Source: Trichomonas vaginalis G3
Lineage: Eukaryota; Parabasalia; Trichomonadida; Trichomonadidae
NCBI RefSeq assembly: GCF_026262505.1
Contig: NC_067207.1
Location: 23,342,082-23,406,081 of the forward strand
Direction: 5' to 3'
DNA length: 64,000 nt
Part shown: piece by piece, positions 12,401 to 20,116 of the stretch
How the letters are laid out: each line of letters begins with the position of its first letter
How positions within the stretch are numbered: position 1 is the first letter of the stretch
The notes under the pieces: model-generated
The model's database searches: none
Seen by the model: the letters and a program-made list of their open reading frames with translations, nothing else
Told to the model about the DNA's origin: nothing
Program-made: the position numbers and the translations under genes

Positions 12401-13111
12401 CCATCAGCTTTCGTTTTAGTTGATCAGAACCAGAAATATTTGTTGGATCCCGTCACGTGCAGAATCTGGGAAATGGGAGACAAGAAATGCACTTTGTATA
12501 GGATAGGAACAATATTTGATAGAACAAACATCTGGTTCAACAAACAGAATGTTGGAGATACTTGGAAATTATCATTTAATACTGATAACAATGATCTTTG
12601 GGAACCATTTTTCTACAGAAACTTCCAAGATGAAAAACTCCAAATTTCAGAAGAAATTAAACCAGTTGAATACGGAATTCAAGCATCAATGATTGCAGCT
12701 GAACTTCAAAAGAAGATTGAAGAAGAAGTTTGTGTTGCTGTTGAGCTGTTTAGATCTCCATCAAAGACAAGATGGGTCAATGATTTGTCAAAGAATTTGA
12801 GAAATGCTTTGAAGAAATGCGAAGAAGCTGCTTTGTCTAGTGAAGATTACAATTTCCAGGAGATATTTGATAATGTCAAAGAGAATTTCCCTGATTGCAG
12901 AATTATTGGATCTCCTTTCTTTGTCATGGCAAATAGCAGCAAAGAGAGCAGAATGAAAATGATCAACGAAATCAAATCAGAAATTAAACTGAGAGAAGTT
13001 TTCTTCACAGAAAATGAAAGTACACAGTTTGCTTGTGCTAGTTCAGTTCTTCCTTATCCACATGGAATTTTTGCTGTTTGGACAATTTTAGTATCCGTCA
13101 ATCAAATTTAA
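9476..13111 (+). CDS. CC2D2A: CC2D2A-like ciliary transition-zone protein
   Basis: A 1211-residue protein; human CC2D2A is about 1620. After a disordered acidic N-terminus there is a coiled coil (about 225-310), a first C2-like beta domain (about 440-550), a second C2-like domain (about 690-830), and a C-terminal region (from about 860) like the inactive transglutaminase-like fold of CC2D2A. Family signatures there include IEEHAVILSSFLEANN and DRTNIWFNKQN followed by LWEPFF, matching the animal pattern EEHAVLL...GPDNIWFN...LWKSFF as I remember it. Known role: B9/MKS module scaffold at the base of cilia and flagella. That fits a flagellated protist. The first in-frame ATG after a stop is used as start. 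Confidence 0.85.
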   Translation: MSTPQNQGAYNGGGDNHTTMSSSAVKFGIDSAVSDPNDPHVKENQEFQERFLKFLQYQELDSDEIPTDFNEEEEESDLAFFDLKITKPECFFDEIQSNNKYITYVSNKTAENGAKPLYLKAIDLNDGVYRWNYIECKNANVNRLNNRLILDDPNKITFFNEEGEMKQDAPLVRQTMPYADFKKAKKKVDDTLLYNFVPGTMIPISATIVSRFIRIEIFNIEFAVHPLSSKATILQNQILELYRSIENETEISRIQNYKSRIDLIRAQLKIVRDDNRKKLLQEVVRLQELRDFEEHKVREIRDMLLNSWHALKEIQESTFIIAPFILKWVSRKRNESERQFEVALLETDIGIRANEIAELEEINTGKKPNTDNIIQTLKDQRVKLGLRNPGETTWEPVLKKIEIPSVQRLTMEENNRRKMIDETNLWIQANISDKKAISSEFKMNYSLYAESGIGIRFLCTRVPKAVPVEIWQDGPTGKTVIATVNIPVVNGVPYQPMKIQFTSSQPIHGCLVQGTISAQGFVEPDFDGGQTVIHEMSKKKAIMKDLKSNPSSFISVPKFVETTKNSDPNDPKLQEILNEANVDLDPQIISNQFILDKGVIATKFSSMAPMMVHNELPHKVFRKPEPKPNNKSDTKLEDVIIDSDKWSVKDILHSLWSFFFEKRRPLSVNPIDFPSTEYIRHGSVVISRLLSAANTPQRMQMSIKNYVPLENSARVFARVFFEGVSYLTDAVDMKDGAWNESITYDMAELFGLKTDVKSIATKTIRIDLFDHVNLKQNERDQNMPEKISENHFLATLEIPVKSLIFNGGIDDVIPMISHPLHFGYESMSKPIMINLNLQSIPPLTFTIDRNNYINTESQAVAYRFKYILDARKSSNLRYVAFSKDGQNKLQLIYRNLCKLQTPPNFTTIQSLLRFVSAIPYTSEFPDDQNPTVKSPSIVMEEMSGTIEEHAVILSSFLEANNIKSKVVLGYDKVHGPSAFVLVDQNQKYLLDPVTCRIWEMGDKKCTLYRIGTIFDRTNIWFNKQNVGDTWKLSFNTDNNDLWEPFFYRNFQDEKLQISEEIKPVEYGIQASMIAAELQKKIEEEVCVAVELFRSPSKTRWVNDLSKNLRNALKKCEEAALSSEDYNFQEIFDNVKENFPDCRIIGSPFFVMANSSKESRMKMINEIKSEIKLREVFFTENESTQFACASSVLPYPHGIFAVWTILVSVNQI

Positions 13112-13916
13112 TTTTTTTTTAACATTTATTTGTTTTATTATTCTTTGTTGTTTATTGTTGTTTATTTTGTGTAAATATTCTTTTGTTTATTACTAATATA
13201 TATTGTTTTTAAGCTTAGCCATAATTATCTTAAAATTCCATTTCTTAAGCCATCAATTAATCGAAATAGCTTTTACAGCTTAATTTTTGCATTGTTACAG
13301 CATAATACACACATATTTATCATTATGGAAATTGAAATTCCTTTAATTTATTTATTTTTACAAATTGGGATTATATTTTCAATGAAATATCATATGGATA
13401 GATTTATAGGCATACAAGTACTTTGGTTTTATCTAACTTGATGTTAGGTATTAAAGACTAAAATAGACATTTTTTAGAAAAAAACGAATCTTATTTGCTT
13501 TTTCATGAAAATGGATCGAAACAAATTAATGATAGAATTTACAATATAAAATGAATCATAAAATCATGAAATATAGAATTTGTTGAATAAGGGATTTAAA
13601 AAATGTCAGAATTTCGAAACATCAACCACTGCATCTTCATAACATGATTGAATATGCTATAATATGATGATTGTCGATGGATACTGGTAGAAATGAAAGT
13701 TCATCGTCTTATCCATGACATTAAATTTAATGGAATCTGTATTTGAATAGGCAGTATATCATAATAATATAAAAATTATTATCCTTTCTGGAGAATTAGT
13801 TATTCAAAATTTTCATCCGGTCGTTATGAAATTTTGAATACAATTGAAAGCGATTTCGGATGAAATAATAAACAAATTCATCGAACGTCATCGATGATAT
13901 ACTTTCGTGAAAAACT
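13112..13916. other. Intergenic, no gene seen
   Basis: About 800 bp between the CC2D2A-like stop codon and the Harbinger element. It is AT-rich, with only short frames that have no recognisable content. The last three bases are the ACT target copy of the Harbinger element. Confidence 0.6.
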
Positions 13917-14205
13917 GGGAATTTCTCGCATATGTTCGTACATGAGCAAATACTATACCTTTTGCGAATAAAGAATTTTTTCATAAAAAAATTTTTTAGG
14001 AATTAGCATATCGGCGTTTTGCGACATTGCCAAACGCCAGATTTTAACCCGACATATGAGCATAAGCTCGTATATTGGAATAAACTCGACTTATTCCATA
14101 TTAAAGTTATTATAATAATAAGGCACTTAATGTGCAAATCTAATTGAATTAGAAAATGCACATTAAGTGCCTTTTATTGGAATATGTAATACCACATATG
14201 GAATA
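13917..14205 (+). repeat. Left terminal inverted repeat of the Harbinger-like element
   Basis: 289 bp, matched in opposite orientation by 18627-18915. Inside it, GGCACTTAATGTGC and its complement flank a short spacer (about 14122-14172), so each terminal repeat itself contains a strong hairpin. Confidence 0.88.
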
Positions 14206-14774
14206 CCGAAATCCGAGCATCAATTAGGAATGAACTAGTGCAAATTTTAGAAATACAGTATTATGTTAAATTCAGGATAAAAATTGTTAGAAATTTATAT
14301 TTACAAATGAGTAAATAAGTATTTTGTAAAGTTTTCGTTTGATTTTCAAGCTTGTTGGAGAAAAATAATGAAAATAATTATTTATTTAAGCAATTTACAC
14401 TAAAACTTTTTATGGAAATTGCAGTTCTAGCAATGTCTTAGAATTTAATTGTCATTTAAAGTGTGAAATGCATTGATTTGCTAGTGAATGTAAATCGGGA
14501 ATACAAAATTAATATAAATGAACGAAAAATCTTCTAAGAACATCCTAAAATCAATCACCCTTTGAGTGGCTTTCATAATATATCTAGATGATAAACCAGA
14601 AATTGAACCCGCATATGGGTCCCATTAGGATAAATTGTAAACTATTCAAAAATAGTTTACAAAATTAATATAGGTAATAATAAAATTTTTAATTGAGATA
14701 AATTAAAAAAAATCTTAGGAGAATGTTATGGATTTTCTTCATTGAACCATTCGATAAATGAGCATCTTTGCGAG

Positions 14775-16733
14775 CTATTTGTGTTCGAGAGTCTTGTACC
14801 ATAAAGGTGGCATCTCAGCAGTTGAGCATCCCTTCAATGCATTGATATCTGTTGATGGAACAGAGTATGCGACTTCATCATTGATCATGATCCAATATGC
14901 ACTTTTTTGCAAAAAGACCACGTAATTAAAATTGCAATAGGCAACAATTGCAATCAATTGATATCTTTGCCTTTCGACTGTTGGGAGTGTCAACTTTTTC
15001 GGGAAGTCAAAGATGACTTGATAAATCGAATCATTCTGCCACTCTCTCTGAATGTCGAAAGTCAAGAATTGTGGCCATGATGTGTTCCTTGTAGTTGACA
15101 AATGATATTGAATGGCATGATCGAGATCTGGTTCTCCAATTCTGGTGTGAATCGAGTAGCAATTTGTTTGTTCGTTGGCACTATCACGGTAAGTGATTCG
15201 GAAGAGTTGACCGATTCCTGGTATTTGCTCTGCGAGATCTGTGATCAATCTTGTCATCGTGTCATCACAATCTTGTGCCTCATATGTTGAGTTACCAAGT
15301 AATGTGGCAAGTTCATGGGGAACGAAGACTAATCCTTTGGACTTCAATGAATTCAAATTTGTAAAGATACTTGACATCTCTGTTACGATGGGAGAGGACT
15401 GATTGGCAACCTTCAAAACTTCTGTTCTCACTTCGGATATGTAGAACAGAACCTGTAAACATACGTTCAAATGACACGTATTTCCCATATTATGAAGACC
15501 AACAATACCACCTTTAATTGGGTAAAGGTAGTTCGCCTCTTGTGATGACTGTATGATATCGACAGCTTGATGAGCGACAGCAATGATGTTCCGCTTTGAT
15601 GGTTTCATGGAGGGTGCAACAACAGCAGCGACGGTATCGCTTGAAGGAAGAACCTTTGTTGGTGTAAAATCTTCGAAAAGGAGTAACTCTTCATTATCAT
15701 TCAGGGGTGATCCATCAATGTTATAATTTGTCAAACCGACTAAACCTGATATGATCAGAGGAAGTGATGTGCGCTCACCTCGAAAACCATTTTTCATGCA
15801 GGACCAGCATGACTTGAAACGTGCAAAGAAACGCTCGACAATCTGCCTGTCTTGGGCAATGGCGTTGTTGCGTTCAACGTCTGCTTCTTCGTGGCTTCTC
15901 TTCATCACCACGGCAGTAAGGTGATATTTCTGGATTCCAATATAGCCCCGGTCGGCAAGTACAGGATATTGGTAATCATCAAATCCTCGCTTTACTGTCA
16001 AAAAATCCGAGACTTTTGACAAATCGAAAATCTTCTTGTCATGGACTGCAGCCATAAACTCAACGTTTTGATGTATGGCTTTTCCATCTGGTGACACGAG
16101 GACTTGGAGCTTAATACCGTTGCAGTGGTTTTTTTCATCCCAACTATAAAGCCTCTCTTCCTTTACCGAAGGAATGTTGAAAGGAATTGTAGTGCTGTCT
16201 ACAGCTGCAACAGCATCAGGGAAGTTTGTAAATTTGTTCTTCATTGAAGTTAACGGTGGACAGTGATTGGGAAGAAAATAGCTCGCAAAGATTGGAAATG
16301 CAACATTGGTAGTTCTTGTAACTAATTTGGAATAGCATGACTGGGAAATATGTAGCAACGGACATAATGCTGAATAGGGCAAGTATGTGCAGTAATATGT
16401 GAGCGTGAGGAAGAGAGACTCGATTGTTGAAAATTTGACCTTCCTTCCTCTTCTGGCCCTTCCACAGTTGGATTCAATAATGTCAGCGAGGTATTCCAAC
16501 TGTTCATATGTGAAGTTGCACAATGATCGGAGCTGGAGCTTTGGATGCATCCTGATGAATATTGAAATCGAGAACCTGGGCATTGGATTGGTCAATGTCA
16601 TCTCTTTTGCCTCTTCTTCATTTAATGGCTCTTCATCTGTGTCGGAATTCTCAGGTGTAACAGTAACAACAATGTTCGCCCTTCTGGATTCTTTTATCTT
16701 GGTGATGATATCTTCATCGCATGGTTCATCCAT
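14775..16733 (-). CDS. Harbinger-type DDE transposase fused to a USP-like domain
   Basis: The start is set at MDEPCDED (16733), giving 652 residues; an ATG further up (16829) would add an unlikely hydrophobic leader. An N-terminal helix-turn-helix region (about 73-140) resembles that of Harbinger/DDE_4 transposases. The catalytic triad is visible: AAVDSTTIPF (D about 180), VLADRGYIG (D about 230) and IVERFFARFK (E about 268). From about residue 375 the protein becomes a ubiquitin-specific-protease-like domain: Cys box GLHNMGNTCHLNVCLQVLFY, QD-box-like EAQDCDD, and a His-box-like YQLIAIVAYCN...WIMINDEVAYSV. In active USPs the last box contains GHY; here the equivalent is FNY, so the catalytic His appears to be Asn. 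Whether it binds or cuts ubiquitin is unknown. Confidence 0.8.
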   Translation of the reverse strand: MDEPCDEDIITKIKESRRANIVVTVTPENSDTDEEPLNEEEAKEMTLTNPMPRFSISIFIRMHPKLQLRSLCNFTYEQLEYLADIIESNCGRARRGRKVKFSTIESLFLTLTYYCTYLPYSALCPLLHISQSCYSKLVTRTTNVAFPIFASYFLPNHCPPLTSMKNKFTNFPDAVAAVDSTTIPFNIPSVKEERLYSWDEKNHCNGIKLQVLVSPDGKAIHQNVEFMAAVHDKKIFDLSKVSDFLTVKRGFDDYQYPVLADRGYIGIQKYHLTAVVMKRSHEEADVERNNAIAQDRQIVERFFARFKSCWSCMKNGFRGERTSLPLIISGLVGLTNYNIDGSPLNDNEELLLFEDFTPTKVLPSSDTVAAVVAPSMKPSKRNIIAVAHQAVDIIQSSQEANYLYPIKGGIVGLHNMGNTCHLNVCLQVLFYISEVRTEVLKVANQSSPIVTEMSSIFTNLNSLKSKGLVFVPHELATLLGNSTYEAQDCDDTMTRLITDLAEQIPGIGQLFRITYRDSANEQTNCYSIHTRIGEPDLDHAIQYHLSTTRNTSWPQFLTFDIQREWQNDSIYQVIFDFPKKLTLPTVERQRYQLIAIVAYCNFNYVVFLQKSAYWIMINDEVAYSVPSTDINALKGCSTAEMPPLWYKTLEHK

Positions 16734-16818
16734 GTTGATAAATGAAGTGATTAAAAGATATAAAAATCTTATCAAATTTGAAATAGAGTTCAAAATTAAT
16801 AAATAATGAAACCCAATC

Positions 16819-17003
16819 AATTTAATCATATCTAGATATCCTAATATATATCATTTTAAACTTGAAATTAAGAAACTGTGAAGAATTAAAAAACGTTTAA
16901 AATCTTTCATACAATTTAATCATATCTATATATTCTAGTATATATCATTTTAAACTCGAAATTAAGAAACTGTGAAGAATTAAAAAAACGTTTAAAATCT
17001 TTT
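16819..17003 (+). repeat. Tandem duplication of about 95 bp upstream of the transposase gene
   Basis: The stretch beginning atttaatcatatct is present twice in a row (from about 16819 and about 16915) with a few differences. It lies just upstream of the transposase-USP start and may hold its promoter twice. Confidence 0.75.
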
Positions 17004-17059
17004 AATAGAAATAGTTTATTTAAAAAATAAAAGTTTAACTGGTGCATAAGTAAAAATTA

Positions 17060-17138
17060 GATTCTCGAACTTATTATTATTTTTGATTGAAATATTAAAA
17101 TAGTATTCCAATCAAAAATAATAATAAGTTCGAGAATC
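17060..17138. repeat. Long perfect hairpin
   Basis: A 30-bp arm beginning GATTCTCGAACTTATT (17060-17089) is exactly complementary to 17109-17138, separated by a 19-base AT-rich loop. Confidence 0.85.
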
Positions 17139-17231
17139 GTAATTTTAGAACTTTTTTACATTCTTCACGCCTGTAAAATATTCCATAATTACAGATTTTA
17201 TTAATTACTACTTTTTTAGATACATTCTAAA

Positions 17232-17495
17232 GCTGGCGAAGCAACGCTAAAGTGATGATTAACAGTGAATCACTGCGACGACCCAACATAATATATTGAG
17301 ATTAATTTTCTAGGTACGGTTGAAATGGCGGAGACCTTCTGGCTGTGCCTCAGAGCCCCTAAAATATTTCAAAAGAAATATTTCTACCATTTCGTCGAAA
17401 GATTAATCTCTGACTATGTCCGAGATAGCATCACTCAGGCGAAAGTATTACGCCGAGAATACCGATAGAAGTTTCTATCTAGTATAAGCGCCAGT
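17232..17495 (+). ncRNA. Candidate structured RNA inside the Harbinger-like element
   Basis: About 264 bases, visibly richer in G+C than the surroundings and without a long frame, fold by eye into a closed multi-branch domain. Closing stem: 17232-17238 with 17489-17495 (one G.U pair in the plus-strand RNA). Second stem: 17298-17306 with 17402-17410 (9 perfect pairs). Inside it: 17322-17328 with 17387-17393 (7 pairs), 17341-17344 with 17354-17357, and 17362-17370 with 17375-17383 (9 pairs). Beyond it: 17438-17441 with 17451-17454, and 17464-17470 with 17473-17479. It does not match what I remember of group I introns, RNase P, SRP or hammerheads. The element could use it as a ribozyme or regulator; this is inference. 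Confidence 0.4.
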
Positions 17496-17675
17496 ATTTA
17501 GAAGAAAACATCTAAAAAAATGAACTATTTGTTCCATTCAATTATCAATTTTTTTTGTGAAAAAAAGAAATTTTGAAATTATACTTATAATATTGTTAGC
17601 ATATATAAAATAAACATTTTGGGAAAAATTATAAAATTTTCCCAAAAATTTTCAAAATTTTTCCTAAATATTAGT

Positions 17676-17740
17676 CACCGTTACGGTTTTTTCTTTGGGG
17701 GCGAGCTTGCGAGCCCCCAAAAAAAAAAACCGTAACGGTG
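17676..17740. repeat. GC-rich hairpin, CACCGTTACGG arms
   Basis: CACCGTTACGG (17676-17686) pairs with CCGTAACGGTG (17730-17740); the inner part (T-run and GGGGGC against GCCCCC and A-run) extends the stem. From here to the right terminal repeat only short frames without recognisable content are seen (17815-18345). Confidence 0.75.
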
Positions 17741-18626
17741 AGCTCACATTTCGGCATAGTTTAAGTCTAGGTTTTGCATTTTAAAATGTTTGTTACCTTA
17801 TCTTCTTTCAAAAAGTGGCAAAAATTTGTTTGAAATTTGAAAAAGATATTTTTATTTGCATAAATGACATTCAACTAAGCTGTAGCATGATTCTTTTGCA
17901 TGCTCTAGTTTTTTTCTCAGTTCAATCTCCTTCCATACTCTTGCTTTTACCAGTAAGATCGCACCAAAATTCTCAAAATTTAAGATCTCCAAATTTTATG
18001 TCCAACTCCAATTATCAAACGCCCTCATTAACGCCACTCATAGCCATCTTTCATGCATGAGAAATCGTTATGAGAAGATTTTTTACGGCTAATTATCTGA
18101 TTCAATTCAGATCAATACTCAAAGCCCCATTATTTATTTATAAATCCTTGTTTGTCGCCTATGCGAATAAAAATTCTTTTTATATTTTAAACAATTTTTT
18201 TCACTTTGGAAGGAGAAAGGTGACTAACATTTTAAAAATGCAAAAACCGACTAAACTATTCCCAAATATCCATCAACATTTTTCCCAAAAAATTTCACAG
18301 GAAAGTTTGCCAAAGCGGAACCCAACTAATATGTTCAATTCATGAAAATTTTATTTTAATTTACTAGGTTTATATAAACTTTTGAACCTTTTATAATGTC
18401 TATAGCAACTCAAATCAATTGCAATTCATTAATTTATTTGTTTGAGACAAATCATTAATTTATTGATTTTTTTGAAACAAAAAAAGGACATAGGAACTAT
18501 TCAATTTGTTTGTAATCCTTTTTTATCCACACTTGCTGAAAAAATAAAAAAAATTAATTGTTATATAAAATATCTTTGTATTTTGATTACATATTCTATA
18601 TGTGGTATTCCGCAAATCATATTTCA

Positions 18627-18915
18627 TATTCCATATGTGGTATTACATATTCCAATAAAAGGCACTTAATGTGCATTTTCTAATTCAATTAGATTTGCAC
18701 ATTAAGTGCCTTATTATTATAATAACTTTAATATGGAATAAGTCGAGTTTATTCCAATATACGAGCTTATGCTCATATGTCGGGTTAAAATCTGGCGTTT
18801 GGCAATGTCGCAAAACGCCGATATGCTAATTCCTAAAAAATTTTTTTATGAAAAAATTCTTTATTCGCAAAAGGTATAGTATTTGCTCATGTACGAACAT
18901 ATGCGAGAAATTCCC
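18627..18915 (-). repeat. Right terminal inverted repeat of the Harbinger-like element
   Basis: Inverted partner of 13917-14205 with the same length and the same internal hairpin (about 18660-18710). Confidence 0.88.
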
Positions 18916-19153
18916 ACTTAATGTCAGTCATAGATAGAGTTAATAAATAGAAAGAAATGAATAAAAATACCTCTCATTAATTTTTACAAAATTTATTGTT
19001 GGGGCATTTTCTTAGGAGAGGGTAAATTTGAATACCATTCAAAAGTAAAAATTCACAATTTGTTCGATTTGGACATATAATCTATTATTATATATAATGT
19101 AATTAAGAAAAAAAATAAAATGACCTGCATATATTAATTATTTAGATTGCAAG

Positions 19154-19986
19154 GAGAAAGGGACAAACTATCCAGTGTCACTTTTCAAAGGAATAAAAAA
19201 AATAATAAAGATGGGGAACAGGACAAATTTGCCACACGGCACTTTTTTTAAAAAATTTAATGGAGCGGAGCGATACTCTGCTGCAGGAGCCCCAAGGCTC
19301 CCAATCATTACGAAAGGGAGCCTCAGGGCTCCTGAGAATCCATCAGCAGAGGCCTTTTCATTTGGCCTCTGCTGATCAAAGATTCAGCGAAGCCATTCTT
19401 CGTCTCAGGAGCCCCAAGGCTCCCAATCATTACGAAAGGGAGCCTCAGGGCTCCTGAGAATCCATCAGCAGAGGCCTTTTCATTTGGCCTCTGCTGATCA
19501 AAGATTCGGCGAAGCCATTCTTCGTCTCAGGAGCCCCAAGGCTCCCAATCATTACGAAAGGGAGCCTCAGGGCTCCTGAGAAACCTCTTTGAGAAGGTTT
19601 TCTTTAAGAAAACCTTCTCAAAGATGATTGTCAGCATTCACTCAAAATCTACCAAGAGTTTCAAAGTTTCAAATCTATCTGAAATGAAGCTTTGAATCTC
19701 TTGTATATCTAATTGTAGAGGTACCTTTTCAAAATGTCTTCTATTGATTAAATTTAATCAGTAAAAGTCATTTTGAAAAGGTACATCTCTATAATTGCTA
19801 TTGAGCATTCACTCTTGGAACCTTGGAGCTCTTGTGTAGTGCATGAAAACTCCAAGATTCTAGCATAAAACATATATCATAGACATAATTTCTTCAAATA
19901 TAATTTAAGGTTATTTTTTAAAAAATTAGAAAAGCGTAATTTAAGGTTATTGAAAAAGTGACACCTGGCAAATTTGTCCCGCACTC
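19154..19986. mobile_element. Non-autonomous MULE-like element with 9-bp target duplication
   Basis: Both ends read GAG, then three variable bases, then GGGACAAA, followed by a CCAG...TGTCACTTTT block, in inverted orientation. GATTGCAAG flanks the element on both sides (19145-19153, 19987-19995); a 9-bp duplication and ends starting with G are typical of Mutator-like elements, which are well known in trichomonads. A second copy of the end motif lies at 19219-19247. There is no transposase gene; the interior is made of GC-rich hairpin repeats. Confidence 0.7.
19284..19590 (+). repeat. 122-bp tandem hairpin repeat inside the MULE-like element
   Basis: Units start at 19284, 19406 and 19528 (the last partial). 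Each contains two back-to-back hairpins: CAGGAGCCC.../...GGGCTCCTG, and ATCAGCAGAGGCC with its complement. A third hairpin follows (GAGAAGGTTTTCTT with its complement, about 19590-19620), and another near 19715-19790. Confidence 0.88.
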
Positions 19987-20116
19987 GATTGCAAGATTCA
20001 AAAAAGCTATTAAAATTAGAGACTAAATAAATAGCGAATTGATTCATATGGATTTATGTAATTGTGAACATTAAAAGAGTTTATTTATTGATCTAATAAA
20101 AAAAGATAAAATATTC

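Larger units (their letters stand above)
13917..18915. mobile_element. Harbinger-like DNA transposon, complete, 5.0 kb
   Basis: Ends start GGGAATTTCTCGC and are matched by a 289-bp near-perfect inverted repeat (13917-14205 and 18627-18915). The element is flanked by the 3-bp direct repeat ACT (13914-13916, 18916-18918), which fits the 3-bp duplications of the PIF/Harbinger superfamily. It carries one long gene on the minus strand, a DDE transposase fused to a protease-like domain, plus several hairpins and a candidate structured RNA. The near identity of the two ends suggests recent movement. The usual second Harbinger gene (Myb-like) was not found. Confidence 0.8.

Noticed and set aside
17232-17495. 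Group I intron, RNase P RNA or hammerhead ribozyme
   Set aside because: The order of stems and the conserved core bases I remember for these classes are not met; kept only as an unnamed structured RNA candidate.
17815-18345. Second Harbinger gene (Myb-like protein)
   Set aside because: Two short frames lack any Myb/SANT tryptophan pattern and have the composition of random AT-rich DNA.
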